Shown here piece after piece: positions 25,842-32,964 of a stretch of 50,507 nt of DNA; position 1 is the stretch's first letter; every line of letters starts with the position of its first letter. Both the position numbers and the translations under genes were made by a program. The stretch lies in assembly GCA_035255485.1 (NCBI GenBank), contig DATEZO010000030.1, positions 1 through 50,507 of the forward strand. The letters are read 5' to 3'. Below the pieces are notes generated by a model that worked only from the letters and a program-made list of their open reading frames with translations, was not told the origin of the DNA and ran no database searches. This stretch comes from DATEZO01 sp035255485. GTDB taxonomy: Bacteria > Pseudomonadota > Gammaproteobacteria > Burkholderiales > Burkholderiaceae_D.

Positions 25842-26933
25842 TTAGCGCAGTTCCCGCAGCGGGTGCGCATGATCCGGCCATGCCGGCTCGAAGAAACGGT
25901 CTACCATTTGCGGCGTGACCTCTTCCAGCGTGGCCGGATTCCATGTCGGCCTATTGTCCTTGTCGATCACGACCGCGCGCACGCCTTCCAGGATTTCGCC
26001 ATGCTCGAAACTGCGGCGCACCATGGTGCGTTCCATGCGCAGGCAATCGGCCACGCCCAGCGCCGTGCCGCGCCGTAGTTGCGCCAGCGTCACGCACATC
26101 ATGAGCGGCGAGCGCTTTTGCATGACGGCCAGCGTTTTTTGCGCAAACGCGCTATCGTCCGCGGCCAGCGATGCGGTAATCAGGCGCACCTTGTCGTGTG
26201 CGAAATGGCGATTGATCGATGCGCGCTCGGCGGCCAGCATACTGCCGGCCGGATCGGCCTGCTGCCGGAACGGCGCCGCAAAGGCGCGGATCGCGGCCCG
26301 CGGATCGCTCGCGTCGGTGGTGTCCAGCAGTGCTTCCAGTGCGGGCAATTGTACGGATGGAATGAAGATGTCCGCCAAGCCCGCATGCAATGCATCGGCC
26401 GCGCCAATCGTTTCTCCGGTGACCCCGAGATAGGTTCCAAGCTGTGCCGGCATGCGCGACAGGAAATGGCTGCCGCCGACGTCAGGGAATAAGCCGATAT
26501 TCACTTCCGGCATGGCCATCCTGGTACGCTCGGTGACGATGCGCAACTGGCACGCCGGCCCGCTCTGCGCGATCCCCATGCCGCCGCCCATCACAATGCC
26601 GTCCATCAGCGCGAGATACGGTTTCGGATAAAAATGGGTTAAATGGTTCAGCGCATATTCTTCCGTAAAGAAATCCTCGATCAATGCGCTGCCGCGTTGC
26701 GGCGTCGCGCCGCCGGCATCGTAAAAGAAGCGGATGTCGCCGCCTGCGCAGAACGCTTTTTCGCTGGCGCTCTTGATGAACACCGCCCGGACGGCATCGT
26801 TGCCGCGCCAGTCCAGCAAAGTGTGCGTGAGCGCACGCACCATCTCCAGCGAAAGGGAATTCAAGGCCTTGGGCCGGTCCAATATCAGAAAGCCGATACC
26901 GTTGCGAATTGCGGTTTTAATGGATTCGGTCAT
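25842..26933 (-). CDS. enoyl-CoA hydratase/isomerase family protein, 3-hydroxyisobutyryl-CoA hydrolase-like
   Basis: This 363-aa crotonase-fold protein has FLILDRPKALNSLSLEM, KAFCAGGDIRFFYD (oxyanion-hole Ala-Gly-Gly-Asp) and PYLALMDGIVMGGGMGIAQ. Its EVNIGLFPDVGGSHFLSR supplies the Glu and Asp typical of 3-hydroxyisobutyryl-CoA hydrolases of valine catabolism. Length (longer than simple hydratases) and the C-terminal RPTWNPATLEEV motif fit that subfamily. It is monocistronic on the minus strand, convergent with dgt. A TAAAAT box lies at 26964-26969 with a weak -35. There is no clear Shine-Dalgarno. Confidence 0.82.
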   Translation of the reverse strand: MTESIKTAIRNGIGFLILDRPKALNSLSLEMVRALTHTLLDWRGNDAVRAVFIKSASEKAFCAGGDIRFFYDAGGATPQRGSALIEDFFTEEYALNHLTHFYPKPYLALMDGIVMGGGMGIAQSGPACQLRIVTERTRMAMPEVNIGLFPDVGGSHFLSRMPAQLGTYLGVTGETIGAADALHAGLADIFIPSVQLPALEALLDTTDASDPRAAIRAFAAPFRQQADPAGSMLAAERASINRHFAHDKVRLITASLAADDSAFAQKTLAVMQKRSPLMMCVTLAQLRRGTALGVADCLRMERTMVRRSFEHGEILEGVRAVVIDKDNRPTWNPATLEEVTPQMVDRFFEPAWPDHAHPLRELR

Positions 26934-27363
26934 GACGCGTCAATCGGGAAGGAAGTAACTTGTATTTTATCGGGGAAACGTGTGCAGTAAGGAATCTGCC
27001 TATCCACCCGGTAAAGCAAGGTATCGAGGTTGCCTATTTACTCCGGCATGTATTTTAAAAGACCCGCTTTTTCATTGCGAATATAGGTATTTTTCTACAT
27101 ATACTCCCTATATTTTTCAAATTTTCCCGTTGCGGCTGGGTGAATTTTGATCGCGGGCCCCTCTTTCTGCCATTTTCGTGGACTTCAACGGGAACCCTGG
27201 TTGGCACACTACCAACGATGCCGGATTCCGGCTGTTTTCCGCCAAAACGACAAGAGCCTCAAACCCCCATGGTCCTGCCGGATGAACAAGGTGCTTCACG
27301 ATGCAAAGCGGATGAGCCCTTCATCGTTGCCTGCTTTTTCATGATGGGGTCCCCGGCAAAACA
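26934..27363. other. long spacer between the hydrolase gene and hpf
   Basis: No recognisable gene is present. The plus-strand open frame 27140-27376 and the minus-strand frame 27117-27299 have no family resemblance. The spacer holds the candidate -10 box of the hydrolase gene (26964-26969), copy B of the 61-nt element (27048-27108) and, at its far side, the hpf terminator. Confidence 0.5.
27048..27108 (-). repeat. 61-nt dispersed element, copy B
   Basis: The minus strand starts GGGAGTATATG and ends TTTTAAAATACAT, with GCGGG at position 42. It has the same length as copies A and C, with 74% ungapped identity to A and about 59% to C by hand count. It lies 115 nt upstream of the 3-hydroxyisobutyryl-CoA hydrolase-like gene and about 320 nt downstream of hpf. 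Confidence 0.7.
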
Positions 27364-27386
27364 AAAGGGCGCTTGAAGCGCCCTTT
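27364..27386 (-). terminator. rho-independent terminator after hpf
   Basis: A perfect 10-bp stem AAAGGGCGCT/AGCGCCCTTT with a 3-nt loop is followed on the minus strand by a T-rich run (TTGTTTTG). It sits 40 nt beyond the hpf stop and closes the kdsD-hpf operon. Confidence 0.85.
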
Positions 27387-27426
27387 GTGGATGCGGCCGA
27401 TTTGCTCGACACGCTATTGCGCGTCT

Positions 27427-27777
27427 TTACGCGGTCGTCGCTGGGGACTCAGGCAGACGCTTGATCGCCTCGTGCTGATGATCCTGCATCTTCGTCTTGT
27501 ATTTCATTACCTGACGGTCCAGCTTGTCGATCAATGAATCAATGGCTGCATACAGATCCTGCGCAATGCTTTCGACATGAATATCCTTGCCGCGCAGGCG
27601 TAAGGTGATTTCCGCTTTTTGCCGCTTTTCCTTTTCCGGTAGATTATCGACAGTCAGAATGACCGCGATATCAATGACATGATCGAAATGGCGCTTGATG
27701 CGCTCCAGCTTGTTCTGCACATAGTCACGAATGGCTGGCGTTAATTCGAGATGATGTCCACTGATGGTGAGGTTCAT
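27427..27777 (-). CDS. hpf: ribosome hibernation promoting factor HPF (short form)
   Basis: HPF binds the 30S decoding region and stabilises dimerised, inactive ribosomes in stationary phase. The 116-aa product opens MNLTISGHHLELTPAIRDYVQNKLERIKRHFD and continues with AEITLRLRGKDIHVES and DLYAAIDSLIDKLDRQVMKYKTK, the S30AE fold with conserved basic face. It lacks the C-terminal extension of long HPF. AGGAGC precedes the ATG. It is the last gene of the kdsD-lpt-rpoN operon, downstream of rpoN as in many proteobacteria. Confidence 0.93.
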   Translation of the reverse strand: MNLTISGHHLELTPAIRDYVQNKLERIKRHFDHVIDIAVILTVDNLPEKEKRQKAEITLRLRGKDIHVESIAQDLYAAIDSLIDKLDRQVMKYKTKMQDHQHEAIKRLPESPATTA

Positions 27778-27861
27778 ACGGCGCTCCTATTGTTGATGCT
27801 GCCGAAAGTTCGCAACGCATCGCGTAGCAGTTCCGCGTTTGAACACGGCAACAAAAATAAC

Positions 27862-27888
27862 ACTACAAAAACTACAAAAACTACAAGG
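27862..27888. repeat. 9-bp tandem repeat over the rpoN stop codon
   Basis: ACTACAAAA occurs twice in tandem followed by a partial third unit, covering the end of rpoN and its TAG. It lies in the 103-nt gap before hpf and may reflect slippage at the gene end. Confidence 0.6.
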
Positions 27889-29356
27889 ACTTGCGCAGAT
27901 TGACGGGGGGAATTTTTAGCGCTTCGCGGTATTTTGCAACGGTACGGCGCGCAACCACCATGCCCTGTTCCCCCAGCATGTCTGCCAGCTTGCTGTCAGA
28001 AAGTGGATTCTTGGGATCTTCTGCTCCTATCAGTTGTTTGATCAGCGCCCTGATCGCCGTCGAGGAAGCTTCACCCCCTGCCTCCGTGGCGACATGACTG
28101 CCGAAGAAATATTTCAGTTCAAACATTCCATGCGGGGTCAGCATGTATTTCTGCGTTGTCACTCGGGAAATTGTACTCTCGTGCAGACCTAGTGTATCAG
28201 CTATTTCGCGCAAGACAAGTGGGCGCATTGCGACTGCGCCATGCGAGAAAAAGTTGCGCTGACGATCGACAATCGCCTGCGAGACGCGCAAGATCGTGTC
28301 GAAACGCTGGCGCATGTTCTTGATCAGCCACTTCGCTTCCTGCAGTTGCGAAGTGAGCGATCCATCACCCTTGCTCTGCTTCAGGATGCGGGCATACAGT
28401 GCATTGACGCGCAGGCGCGGCATCACCTCATGATTGAGCATGACCTGCCAGCCGTTCTTGGTTTTCTTGATGATCACATCCGGCACCACATAATCCGAAG
28501 CGCCGGCGGAAAATGCCGCGCCCGGATGCGGATTGCATTGCCTGATGACTTCCTGCGCCTCGCGCAAGTCTTCGTCATCGCAATCCAGCGCTTTCTTCAA
28601 CTTGCTGTAATCGCGTTGCGCGAACAGGGACAAATACTGTTCGACAATCTGGATGGCCCGACGGCGCGTAACCAGCGGCACCGATGGGAAGCGGCGGATC
28701 TGCAATGCCAGGCATTCCGATGCATTGCGCGCACCGACGCCGGCTGGTTCAAAGCTTTGCAGCAGCGACAGCGCGAATCTCAATTCATCGATGTCGATGT
28801 CAAGCTCTTCGGGCAGGCGCGCATGGATCTCCTCGAGCGACTCTTCAAGATAGCCATTGTCGTCGACCGCATCGATCATCACTTCCAGCAGCGCACGGTC
28901 GCGCTGCTCGCGCACTGTCACCCGCATCTGTTCCAGTAAATGCTCGCGCAGGGTGGTTTCGTGCGCTTCCAGTTGCGGGCGCGCATCGTCATCCTCGGGC
29001 GCCTTGGTGGTGCGGGCAACATCGTCGAAACTCCAGTCGGCTTCGCCATTGGCTGCCGAATCCGGGCTGTCGTTTCCTTCGAAGGATGTTTCCGTATCCG
29101 CCGGCGCCGACTCCGACTCCGCTTCGGCGCCGACGCTAGCGATCGATGGCGCCGAGCTGATTGCGCCATCGGCCAGCAGGTGGATCGAATGATCGAGCGG
29201 ATCGTCGAGTCGTTCCAATAGCGGATTGTCGGTCAGAATCTGCTCTAGCTCTTGGTGCAACTCGAGCGTCGACAATTGCAGCAGGCGGATCGATTGCTGC
29301 AATTGCGGCGTCAGCGCGAGATGCTGTGAAACTCTGAGCTGGAGGGACTGTTTCAT
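27881..29356 (-). CDS. rpoN: RNA polymerase sigma-54 factor
   Basis: Sigma-54 recognises -24/-12 promoters and needs enhancer-binding ATPases. The 491-aa product has the Gln-rich N-terminal activator region (MKQSLQLRVSQHLALTPQLQQSIRLLQLS), an acidic linker (about 60-135), the core-binding domain, a helix-turn-helix region and the RpoN box ARRTVAKYRE near the C-terminus (EALKIPPVNLRKSL end). It lies 20 nt after lptB, a widespread arrangement. Length and motifs are complete. Confidence 0.96.
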   Translation of the reverse strand: MKQSLQLRVSQHLALTPQLQQSIRLLQLSTLELHQELEQILTDNPLLERLDDPLDHSIHLLADGAISSAPSIASVGAEAESESAPADTETSFEGNDSPDSAANGEADWSFDDVARTTKAPEDDDARPQLEAHETTLREHLLEQMRVTVREQRDRALLEVMIDAVDDNGYLEESLEEIHARLPEELDIDIDELRFALSLLQSFEPAGVGARNASECLALQIRRFPSVPLVTRRRAIQIVEQYLSLFAQRDYSKLKKALDCDDEDLREAQEVIRQCNPHPGAAFSAGASDYVVPDVIIKKTKNGWQVMLNHEVMPRLRVNALYARILKQSKGDGSLTSQLQEAKWLIKNMRQRFDTILRVSQAIVDRQRNFFSHGAVAMRPLVLREIADTLGLHESTISRVTTQKYMLTPHGMFELKYFFGSHVATEAGGEASSTAIRALIKQLIGAEDPKNPLSDSKLADMLGEQGMVVARRTVAKYREALKIPPVNLRKSL

Positions 29357-29376
29357 GATCGATTCATCGGTTCCCG

Positions 29377-30117
29377 TTACATCCGGAAATGTTCGCCCAG
29401 ATAAACCCGTCGTACAGATTCGTTGGTAATGATGTCATCGGGACGGCCGCTGGCGAGGACAGAGCCCTGGTTGATGATATAGGCGCGGTCGCAGATGCCA
29501 AGCGTTTCCCGCACGTTGTGATCGGTGATCAATACGCCGATACTGCGCTCCTTTAAAAAACGGACAATACGCTGAATTTCAATCACCGCAATCGGATCGA
29601 CCCCTGCGAACGGCTCGTCCAGCAAGACGAAACGTGGATTGGTTGCCAGCGCGCGCGCGATTTCAACCCGGCGCCGTTCGCCGCCGGAAAGCGAGAGTGC
29701 CTGGTTCTCGCGCAATTTTTCAATTTGCAATTCCGAGAGCAGGGTATGCAGTCGCTGTTCGATCATGGAATGCGACAGTGGCTTGCCGTCTTCCATCTGC
29801 AATTCAAGGACGGCACGGATATTGTCTTCGACCGTCAACTTGCGGAATACCGAGGCTTCCTGCGGCAGATAGGACAAGCCGAGCATGGCGCGCCGATGAA
29901 TCGGCAGGCGTGAGATTTCGGTGTCATCCAACATGATTTCACCCGCATCGGACGGCACCAGTCCGACGATCATGTAAAACGATGTCGTCTTGCCTGCGCC
30001 GTTTGGTCCCAGGAGGCCGACTACTTCGCCGCTTTTTACTTCCAGGGAAACGTCGTGCACTACCTGGCGCGCGCCGTAACTCTTCTGCAAGCCCTGGATC
30101 ATCAAGGTGCTGGCCAT
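29377..30117 (-). CDS. lptB: LPS export ABC transporter ATP-binding protein LptB
   Basis: LptB is the ATPase that, with LptFG, extracts lipopolysaccharide from the inner membrane. The product (246 aa from the ATG at 30117) has Walker A GPNGAGKTT, the Q-loop region SYLPQEASVFRKL, the signature LSGGERRRVEIARAL, Walker B FVLLDEPFAGVDP and the switch His in ITDHNVRE. The ATG overlaps the lptA stop by 1 nt; a GTG one codon earlier is possible. It is in operon with lptA and lptC. Confidence 0.95.
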   Translation of the reverse strand: MASTLMIQGLQKSYGARQVVHDVSLEVKSGEVVGLLGPNGAGKTTSFYMIVGLVPSDAGEIMLDDTEISRLPIHRRAMLGLSYLPQEASVFRKLTVEDNIRAVLELQMEDGKPLSHSMIEQRLHTLLSELQIEKLRENQALSLSGGERRRVEIARALATNPRFVLLDEPFAGVDPIAVIEIQRIVRFLKERSIGVLITDHNVRETLGICDRAYIINQGSVLASGRPDDIITNESVRRVYLGEHFRM

Positions 30118-30668
30118 CACTTGTCTTTCTGATCGGTATGCGGCTGAATCACCGCCTTGATGCGGCCGGCGCCAGGCTTGCTTGCGCCGGTCGGCGTGTT
30201 GTTGACCGAGAAAAATTCGGCGCGGCTATCGTAGGAAATAAATTCCCCTTCCACTTCGTCAGTGGGTTTGTCACCTTCCAGGCGCCGTATTTTCGCCCGT
30301 GAAAACAACTTTACCAATTCCGTCTTGCCATCATATTCAATTCGCTCCGCCTGGCCCTCGATCCAGAGATCGGGGCCGCCGTCGCGCTTTTGCCGGAAAG
30401 TCGCCAAGCCGCCAGGTGTGGCGTACATTGTGGCGAATTGATATCCGGCAGGGTCTTGCGATACTACAACCTTGTTTGCCTTCATGCGCAATGAGCCACG
30501 GGTCAGGATCACATTGCCGTTGAAGGTGTTGATCTGTTTCACATCATCGTATGCCATCTGGTCTGCCTCAACCGTAGTCGGTTTGTTGGCATCCGCTTTT
30601 TCAGCATGGACGATCGCCGCCGCAACCATATTGAGCGCAAACAGAGAGTAGAAAAAAAATCGCTTCAT
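30117..30668 (-). CDS. lptA: LPS transport periplasmic protein LptA
   Basis: LptA builds the periplasmic bridge that carries LPS to the outer membrane. The 183-aa product has a signal peptide cleaved near VHA|EKAD (22), then the beta-jellyroll repeats typical of the OstA/LptA family (VEADQMAYDDVKQINTFNGN, LRMKANKVVV, IEYDGKTELVKLF). The C-terminal tail is basic and disordered. It lies between lptC and lptB. Confidence 0.93.
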   Translation of the reverse strand: MKRFFFYSLFALNMVAAAIVHAEKADANKPTTVEADQMAYDDVKQINTFNGNVILTRGSLRMKANKVVVSQDPAGYQFATMYATPGGLATFRQKRDGGPDLWIEGQAERIEYDGKTELVKLFSRAKIRRLEGDKPTDEVEGEFISYDSRAEFFSVNNTPTGASKPGAGRIKAVIQPHTDQKDK

Positions 30669-30716
30669 TGCGAAACCTCGAAAGGATGGTGTGCAGTTGC
30701 CATCGCGGCACGCAAA

Positions 30717-31307
30717 TTACTGGGTGTGCGGCGGATAAATACCGCGCACATGGTTCATGAGCCGAAATTCCCGCGTGGCATTGTTGGCAATCATCCCGGT
30801 GCCACTTAGATGGGATTGCCCGAGCCAGATATCAACTGGCTGGTCGGTGCGTATTACATCCGTATCCGGCAGCAGCAACAGGTAATTGGAGCCCAGGTGG
30901 AAATGTTCGCTATCCGGTGCCGCCGGGCGATCCAACTGTACATCGCGATACAGATGAATCTTGCTATTCGCGTGTTCGACGATGGCGCGGTCGGCGCGAA
31001 TCGTCATGGGCGCCTGATTATCGTCAAGACTATGCAACACCGGTTCCGTGATTTCAAAGGAATCGTTATCCGGGTAGTGCATCAATTCTGCGCCGGAAAT
31101 AGCATAATGCACACGGCCGCTTTGCGACATGCGGATAAAACTGAATCGTTCCACTGTGTAATCCGGCTCGCCTTTCGGCAACTCGGTTCTCTTGTCAGCG
31201 GTATCTCTGCGCATTACCTCCAGCATCCAGAAGCTGCCCAGCGCAAATGACGCAAACAGCATGATGATCATCGCCAGCCGCATGCGATTGGTGCGTGTAT
31301 GGTTCAC
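30717..31307 (-). CDS. lptC: LPS export protein LptC
   Basis: LptC is a bitopic inner-membrane protein that passes LPS from LptBFG to LptA. The 196-aa product has an N-terminal membrane helix (LAMIIMLFASFALGSFWML) and a periplasmic beta-jellyroll with DYTVERFSFIRMSQSGRVHY and SGAELMHYPDNDSFEITEP. It overlaps kdsC by 4 nt and is followed 48 nt later by lptA. Confidence 0.92.
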   Translation of the reverse strand: MNHTRTNRMRLAMIIMLFASFALGSFWMLEVMRRDTADKRTELPKGEPDYTVERFSFIRMSQSGRVHYAISGAELMHYPDNDSFEITEPVLHSLDDNQAPMTIRADRAIVEHANSKIHLYRDVQLDRPAAPDSEHFHLGSNYLLLLPDTDVIRTDQPVDIWLGQSHLSGTGMIANNATREFRLMNHVRGIYPPHTQ

Positions 31308-31846
31308 GCAAGGTACGGCGCCAGCGCCGTCTCATAATTGCCTTGTGCGCGCAAAATGAAATCACAGAGCTCGCGCGCTGCGCCGCGCCCGCCGGATGCC
31401 TGCGTCACGTAATGCACGCGCGAACGTACTTCGGGATGGCCGTTCGGCACGCTGGCCGCGAAACCGGCGCACAGCAGGATCGGCAAGTCAATTACATCAT
31501 CGCCGATGAACCCGCAGGCATCGGCGCTGATGCCGGTATCGGCGAGCAGTCGCTCAAAGGCGATGCGCTTATCGTGTACGCCCTGCTGCACATGGGCAAT
31601 CCCGAGATCCGACGCGCGCCGCGCAACGATCGGCGAATGGCGTGCGCTGATGATTGCAGCGGCCACCCCGGAGCGCTGCAGCAACTTGATGCCATGGCCG
31701 TCCAGCACGTTGAAGGTCTTGATGACTTCGCCGTCCGGTCCATAATGCAGGCTGCCGTCCGTCAGAATGCCATCGACATCGAAAATCATCAGCCGTACGC
31801 GCGCTGCCCGCATCACTGCATCCGGATTGGCCGACATTGTCATCAA
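31304..31846 (-). CDS. kdsC: 3-deoxy-D-manno-octulosonate 8-phosphate phosphatase KdsC
   Basis: This HAD-family phosphatase of Kdo synthesis removes phosphate from Kdo-8-phosphate. The 180-aa product has the HAD motif I FDVDGILTDG, motif II IISARHSPI, the C1-type SLHYGPDGEVIKTFNVLDGHGIKLL signature and motif III/IV GFIGDDVIDLPIL. The ATG at 31846 overlaps the kdsD stop by 4 nt and has AAGGTG upstream; an ATG 9 nt later is an alternative. Confidence 0.93.
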   Translation of the reverse strand: MMTMSANPDAVMRAARVRLMIFDVDGILTDGSLHYGPDGEVIKTFNVLDGHGIKLLQRSGVAAAIISARHSPIVARRASDLGIAHVQQGVHDKRIAFERLLADTGISADACGFIGDDVIDLPILLCAGFAASVPNGHPEVRSRVHYVTQASGGRGAARELCDFILRAQGNYETALAPYLA

Positions 31847-32874
31847 ATCACCTTGGCCCGCGTCAGGTCATGAATGTGCAGTGCGCCGACCAGTTTGCCG
31901 TTTTCATCGGCGACCAGCAATTGATTGATGCGGAATTCCTCCATCAGATGCACGGCATCCACAGCCAACTGATCAGGGCCAATAGTGCGCGGGTTGGCGT
32001 GCATTACCTCGGCGACCGACAGTTTCGTGAAATCCTGCACATGCTCCAGCAAGCGCCGCAGATCACCGTCGGTGAAAACGCCGATAACGCGCCAGGCATC
32101 GTCGACTACGGCGGTCATCGCCATGCCTTTTTTTGTGATCTCAAGCAAGGCATGCGATAGCGTTACATCGGCAGTGACGGCCGGCACTGCATCGCCGCTG
32201 CGCATCACGTCGCGTACATGCGTCAGCAAGCGCCGACCAAGCGCGCCGCCAGGATGCGAGCGGGCGAAATCTTCCTCGCGGAAACCACGTGCATCGAGCA
32301 ATGCGACCGCCAATGCATCGCCGAGCGCCAGTGTGGCAGTGGTGCTGGCGGTGGGCGCCAGGTTCAGCGGGCAGGCCTCCTTGTCGACTTTCACATCAAG
32401 GTGAATGTTCGCCAGTTGCGCCAGGCTGGACTCTGCATTGCCGGTCATGGCGATCAGCTGTGCACCCATGCGCTTGACGATGGGTACGATTGACATCAGT
32501 TCAGTGGTTTCGCCGGAATTGGAAATGGCGATGAAAATATCATGTTCGGCCACCATGCCAAGGTCGCCATGAGCGGCTTCGGCGGGATGCACGAACAATG
32601 CGGGGGTGCCGGTCGATGCCAGCGTGGCAGCGATCTTGCGCGCGACATGACCCGACTTGCCCATTCCGGATACGACTACGCGGCCGCTGCAGACAAGCAG
32701 GGTCGCGACCGCCTGGACAAAGGCATTGCCCGGACTGGCAATTGCCAGCCGGCGTTTCAGCGTCAGGATCGCATCGGCTTCGATCTGCAGCGTGTCACAG
32801 GCAAGTGCCAGTGCACGTTGGGCGCTGTTGGCGTCGAAAGTTTTCGGCGCGATTTTTTGATGGGGTACACTCAT
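31843..32874 (-). CDS. kdsD: arabinose-5-phosphate isomerase KdsD (KpsF/GutQ family)
   Basis: KdsD converts ribulose-5-phosphate to arabinose-5-phosphate, the first step to Kdo. From the ATG at 32874 the protein has 343 aa: a SIS domain (about 45-185) with VVVSGMGKSGHVARKIAATL, EAAHGDLGM and AISNSGETTELM, and two C-terminal CBS domains (about 220-340) with VIGVFTDGDLRRLL and LVADENGKLVGALHIHDL. A longer frame from a TTG at 32925 is rejected because its extension does not look like the family and overlaps the promoter. The TATACT box ends 6 nt before the ATG and there is no Shine-Dalgarno, so the transcript may be leaderless. Confidence 0.92.
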   Translation of the reverse strand: MSVPHQKIAPKTFDANSAQRALALACDTLQIEADAILTLKRRLAIASPGNAFVQAVATLLVCSGRVVVSGMGKSGHVARKIAATLASTGTPALFVHPAEAAHGDLGMVAEHDIFIAISNSGETTELMSIVPIVKRMGAQLIAMTGNAESSLAQLANIHLDVKVDKEACPLNLAPTASTTATLALGDALAVALLDARGFREEDFARSHPGGALGRRLLTHVRDVMRSGDAVPAVTADVTLSHALLEITKKGMAMTAVVDDAWRVIGVFTDGDLRRLLEHVQDFTKLSVAEVMHANPRTIGPDQLAVDAVHLMEEFRINQLLVADENGKLVGALHIHDLTRAKVI

Positions 32875-32880
32875 GCCGAA

Positions 32881-32886
32881 AGTATA
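32881..32886 (-). promoter_or_regulatory. -10 box immediately before kdsD (likely leaderless start)
   Basis: TATACT on the minus strand is separated from the kdsD ATG by TTCGGC only. With the usual 6-8 nt to the start site, transcription would begin at or next to the A of the ATG. The -35 region is only a weak T-run. Confidence 0.5.
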
Positions 32887-32964
32887 AACGAATTGGCTAA
32901 GCAAAAAATCTGCCAGAGCGAACAAAAATCGTATTGCATATTTTTATTGACTTTCCTGTAAACA

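Noticed and set aside
27140..27376. Open frame of 78 aa downstream of hpf
   Set aside because: It runs into the hpf terminator hairpin, has no good ribosome binding site and no protein-like pattern.
32875..32925. Longer kdsD start at a TTG (360 aa)
   Set aside because: The extra residues do not resemble the family N-terminus and overlap the TATACT box.
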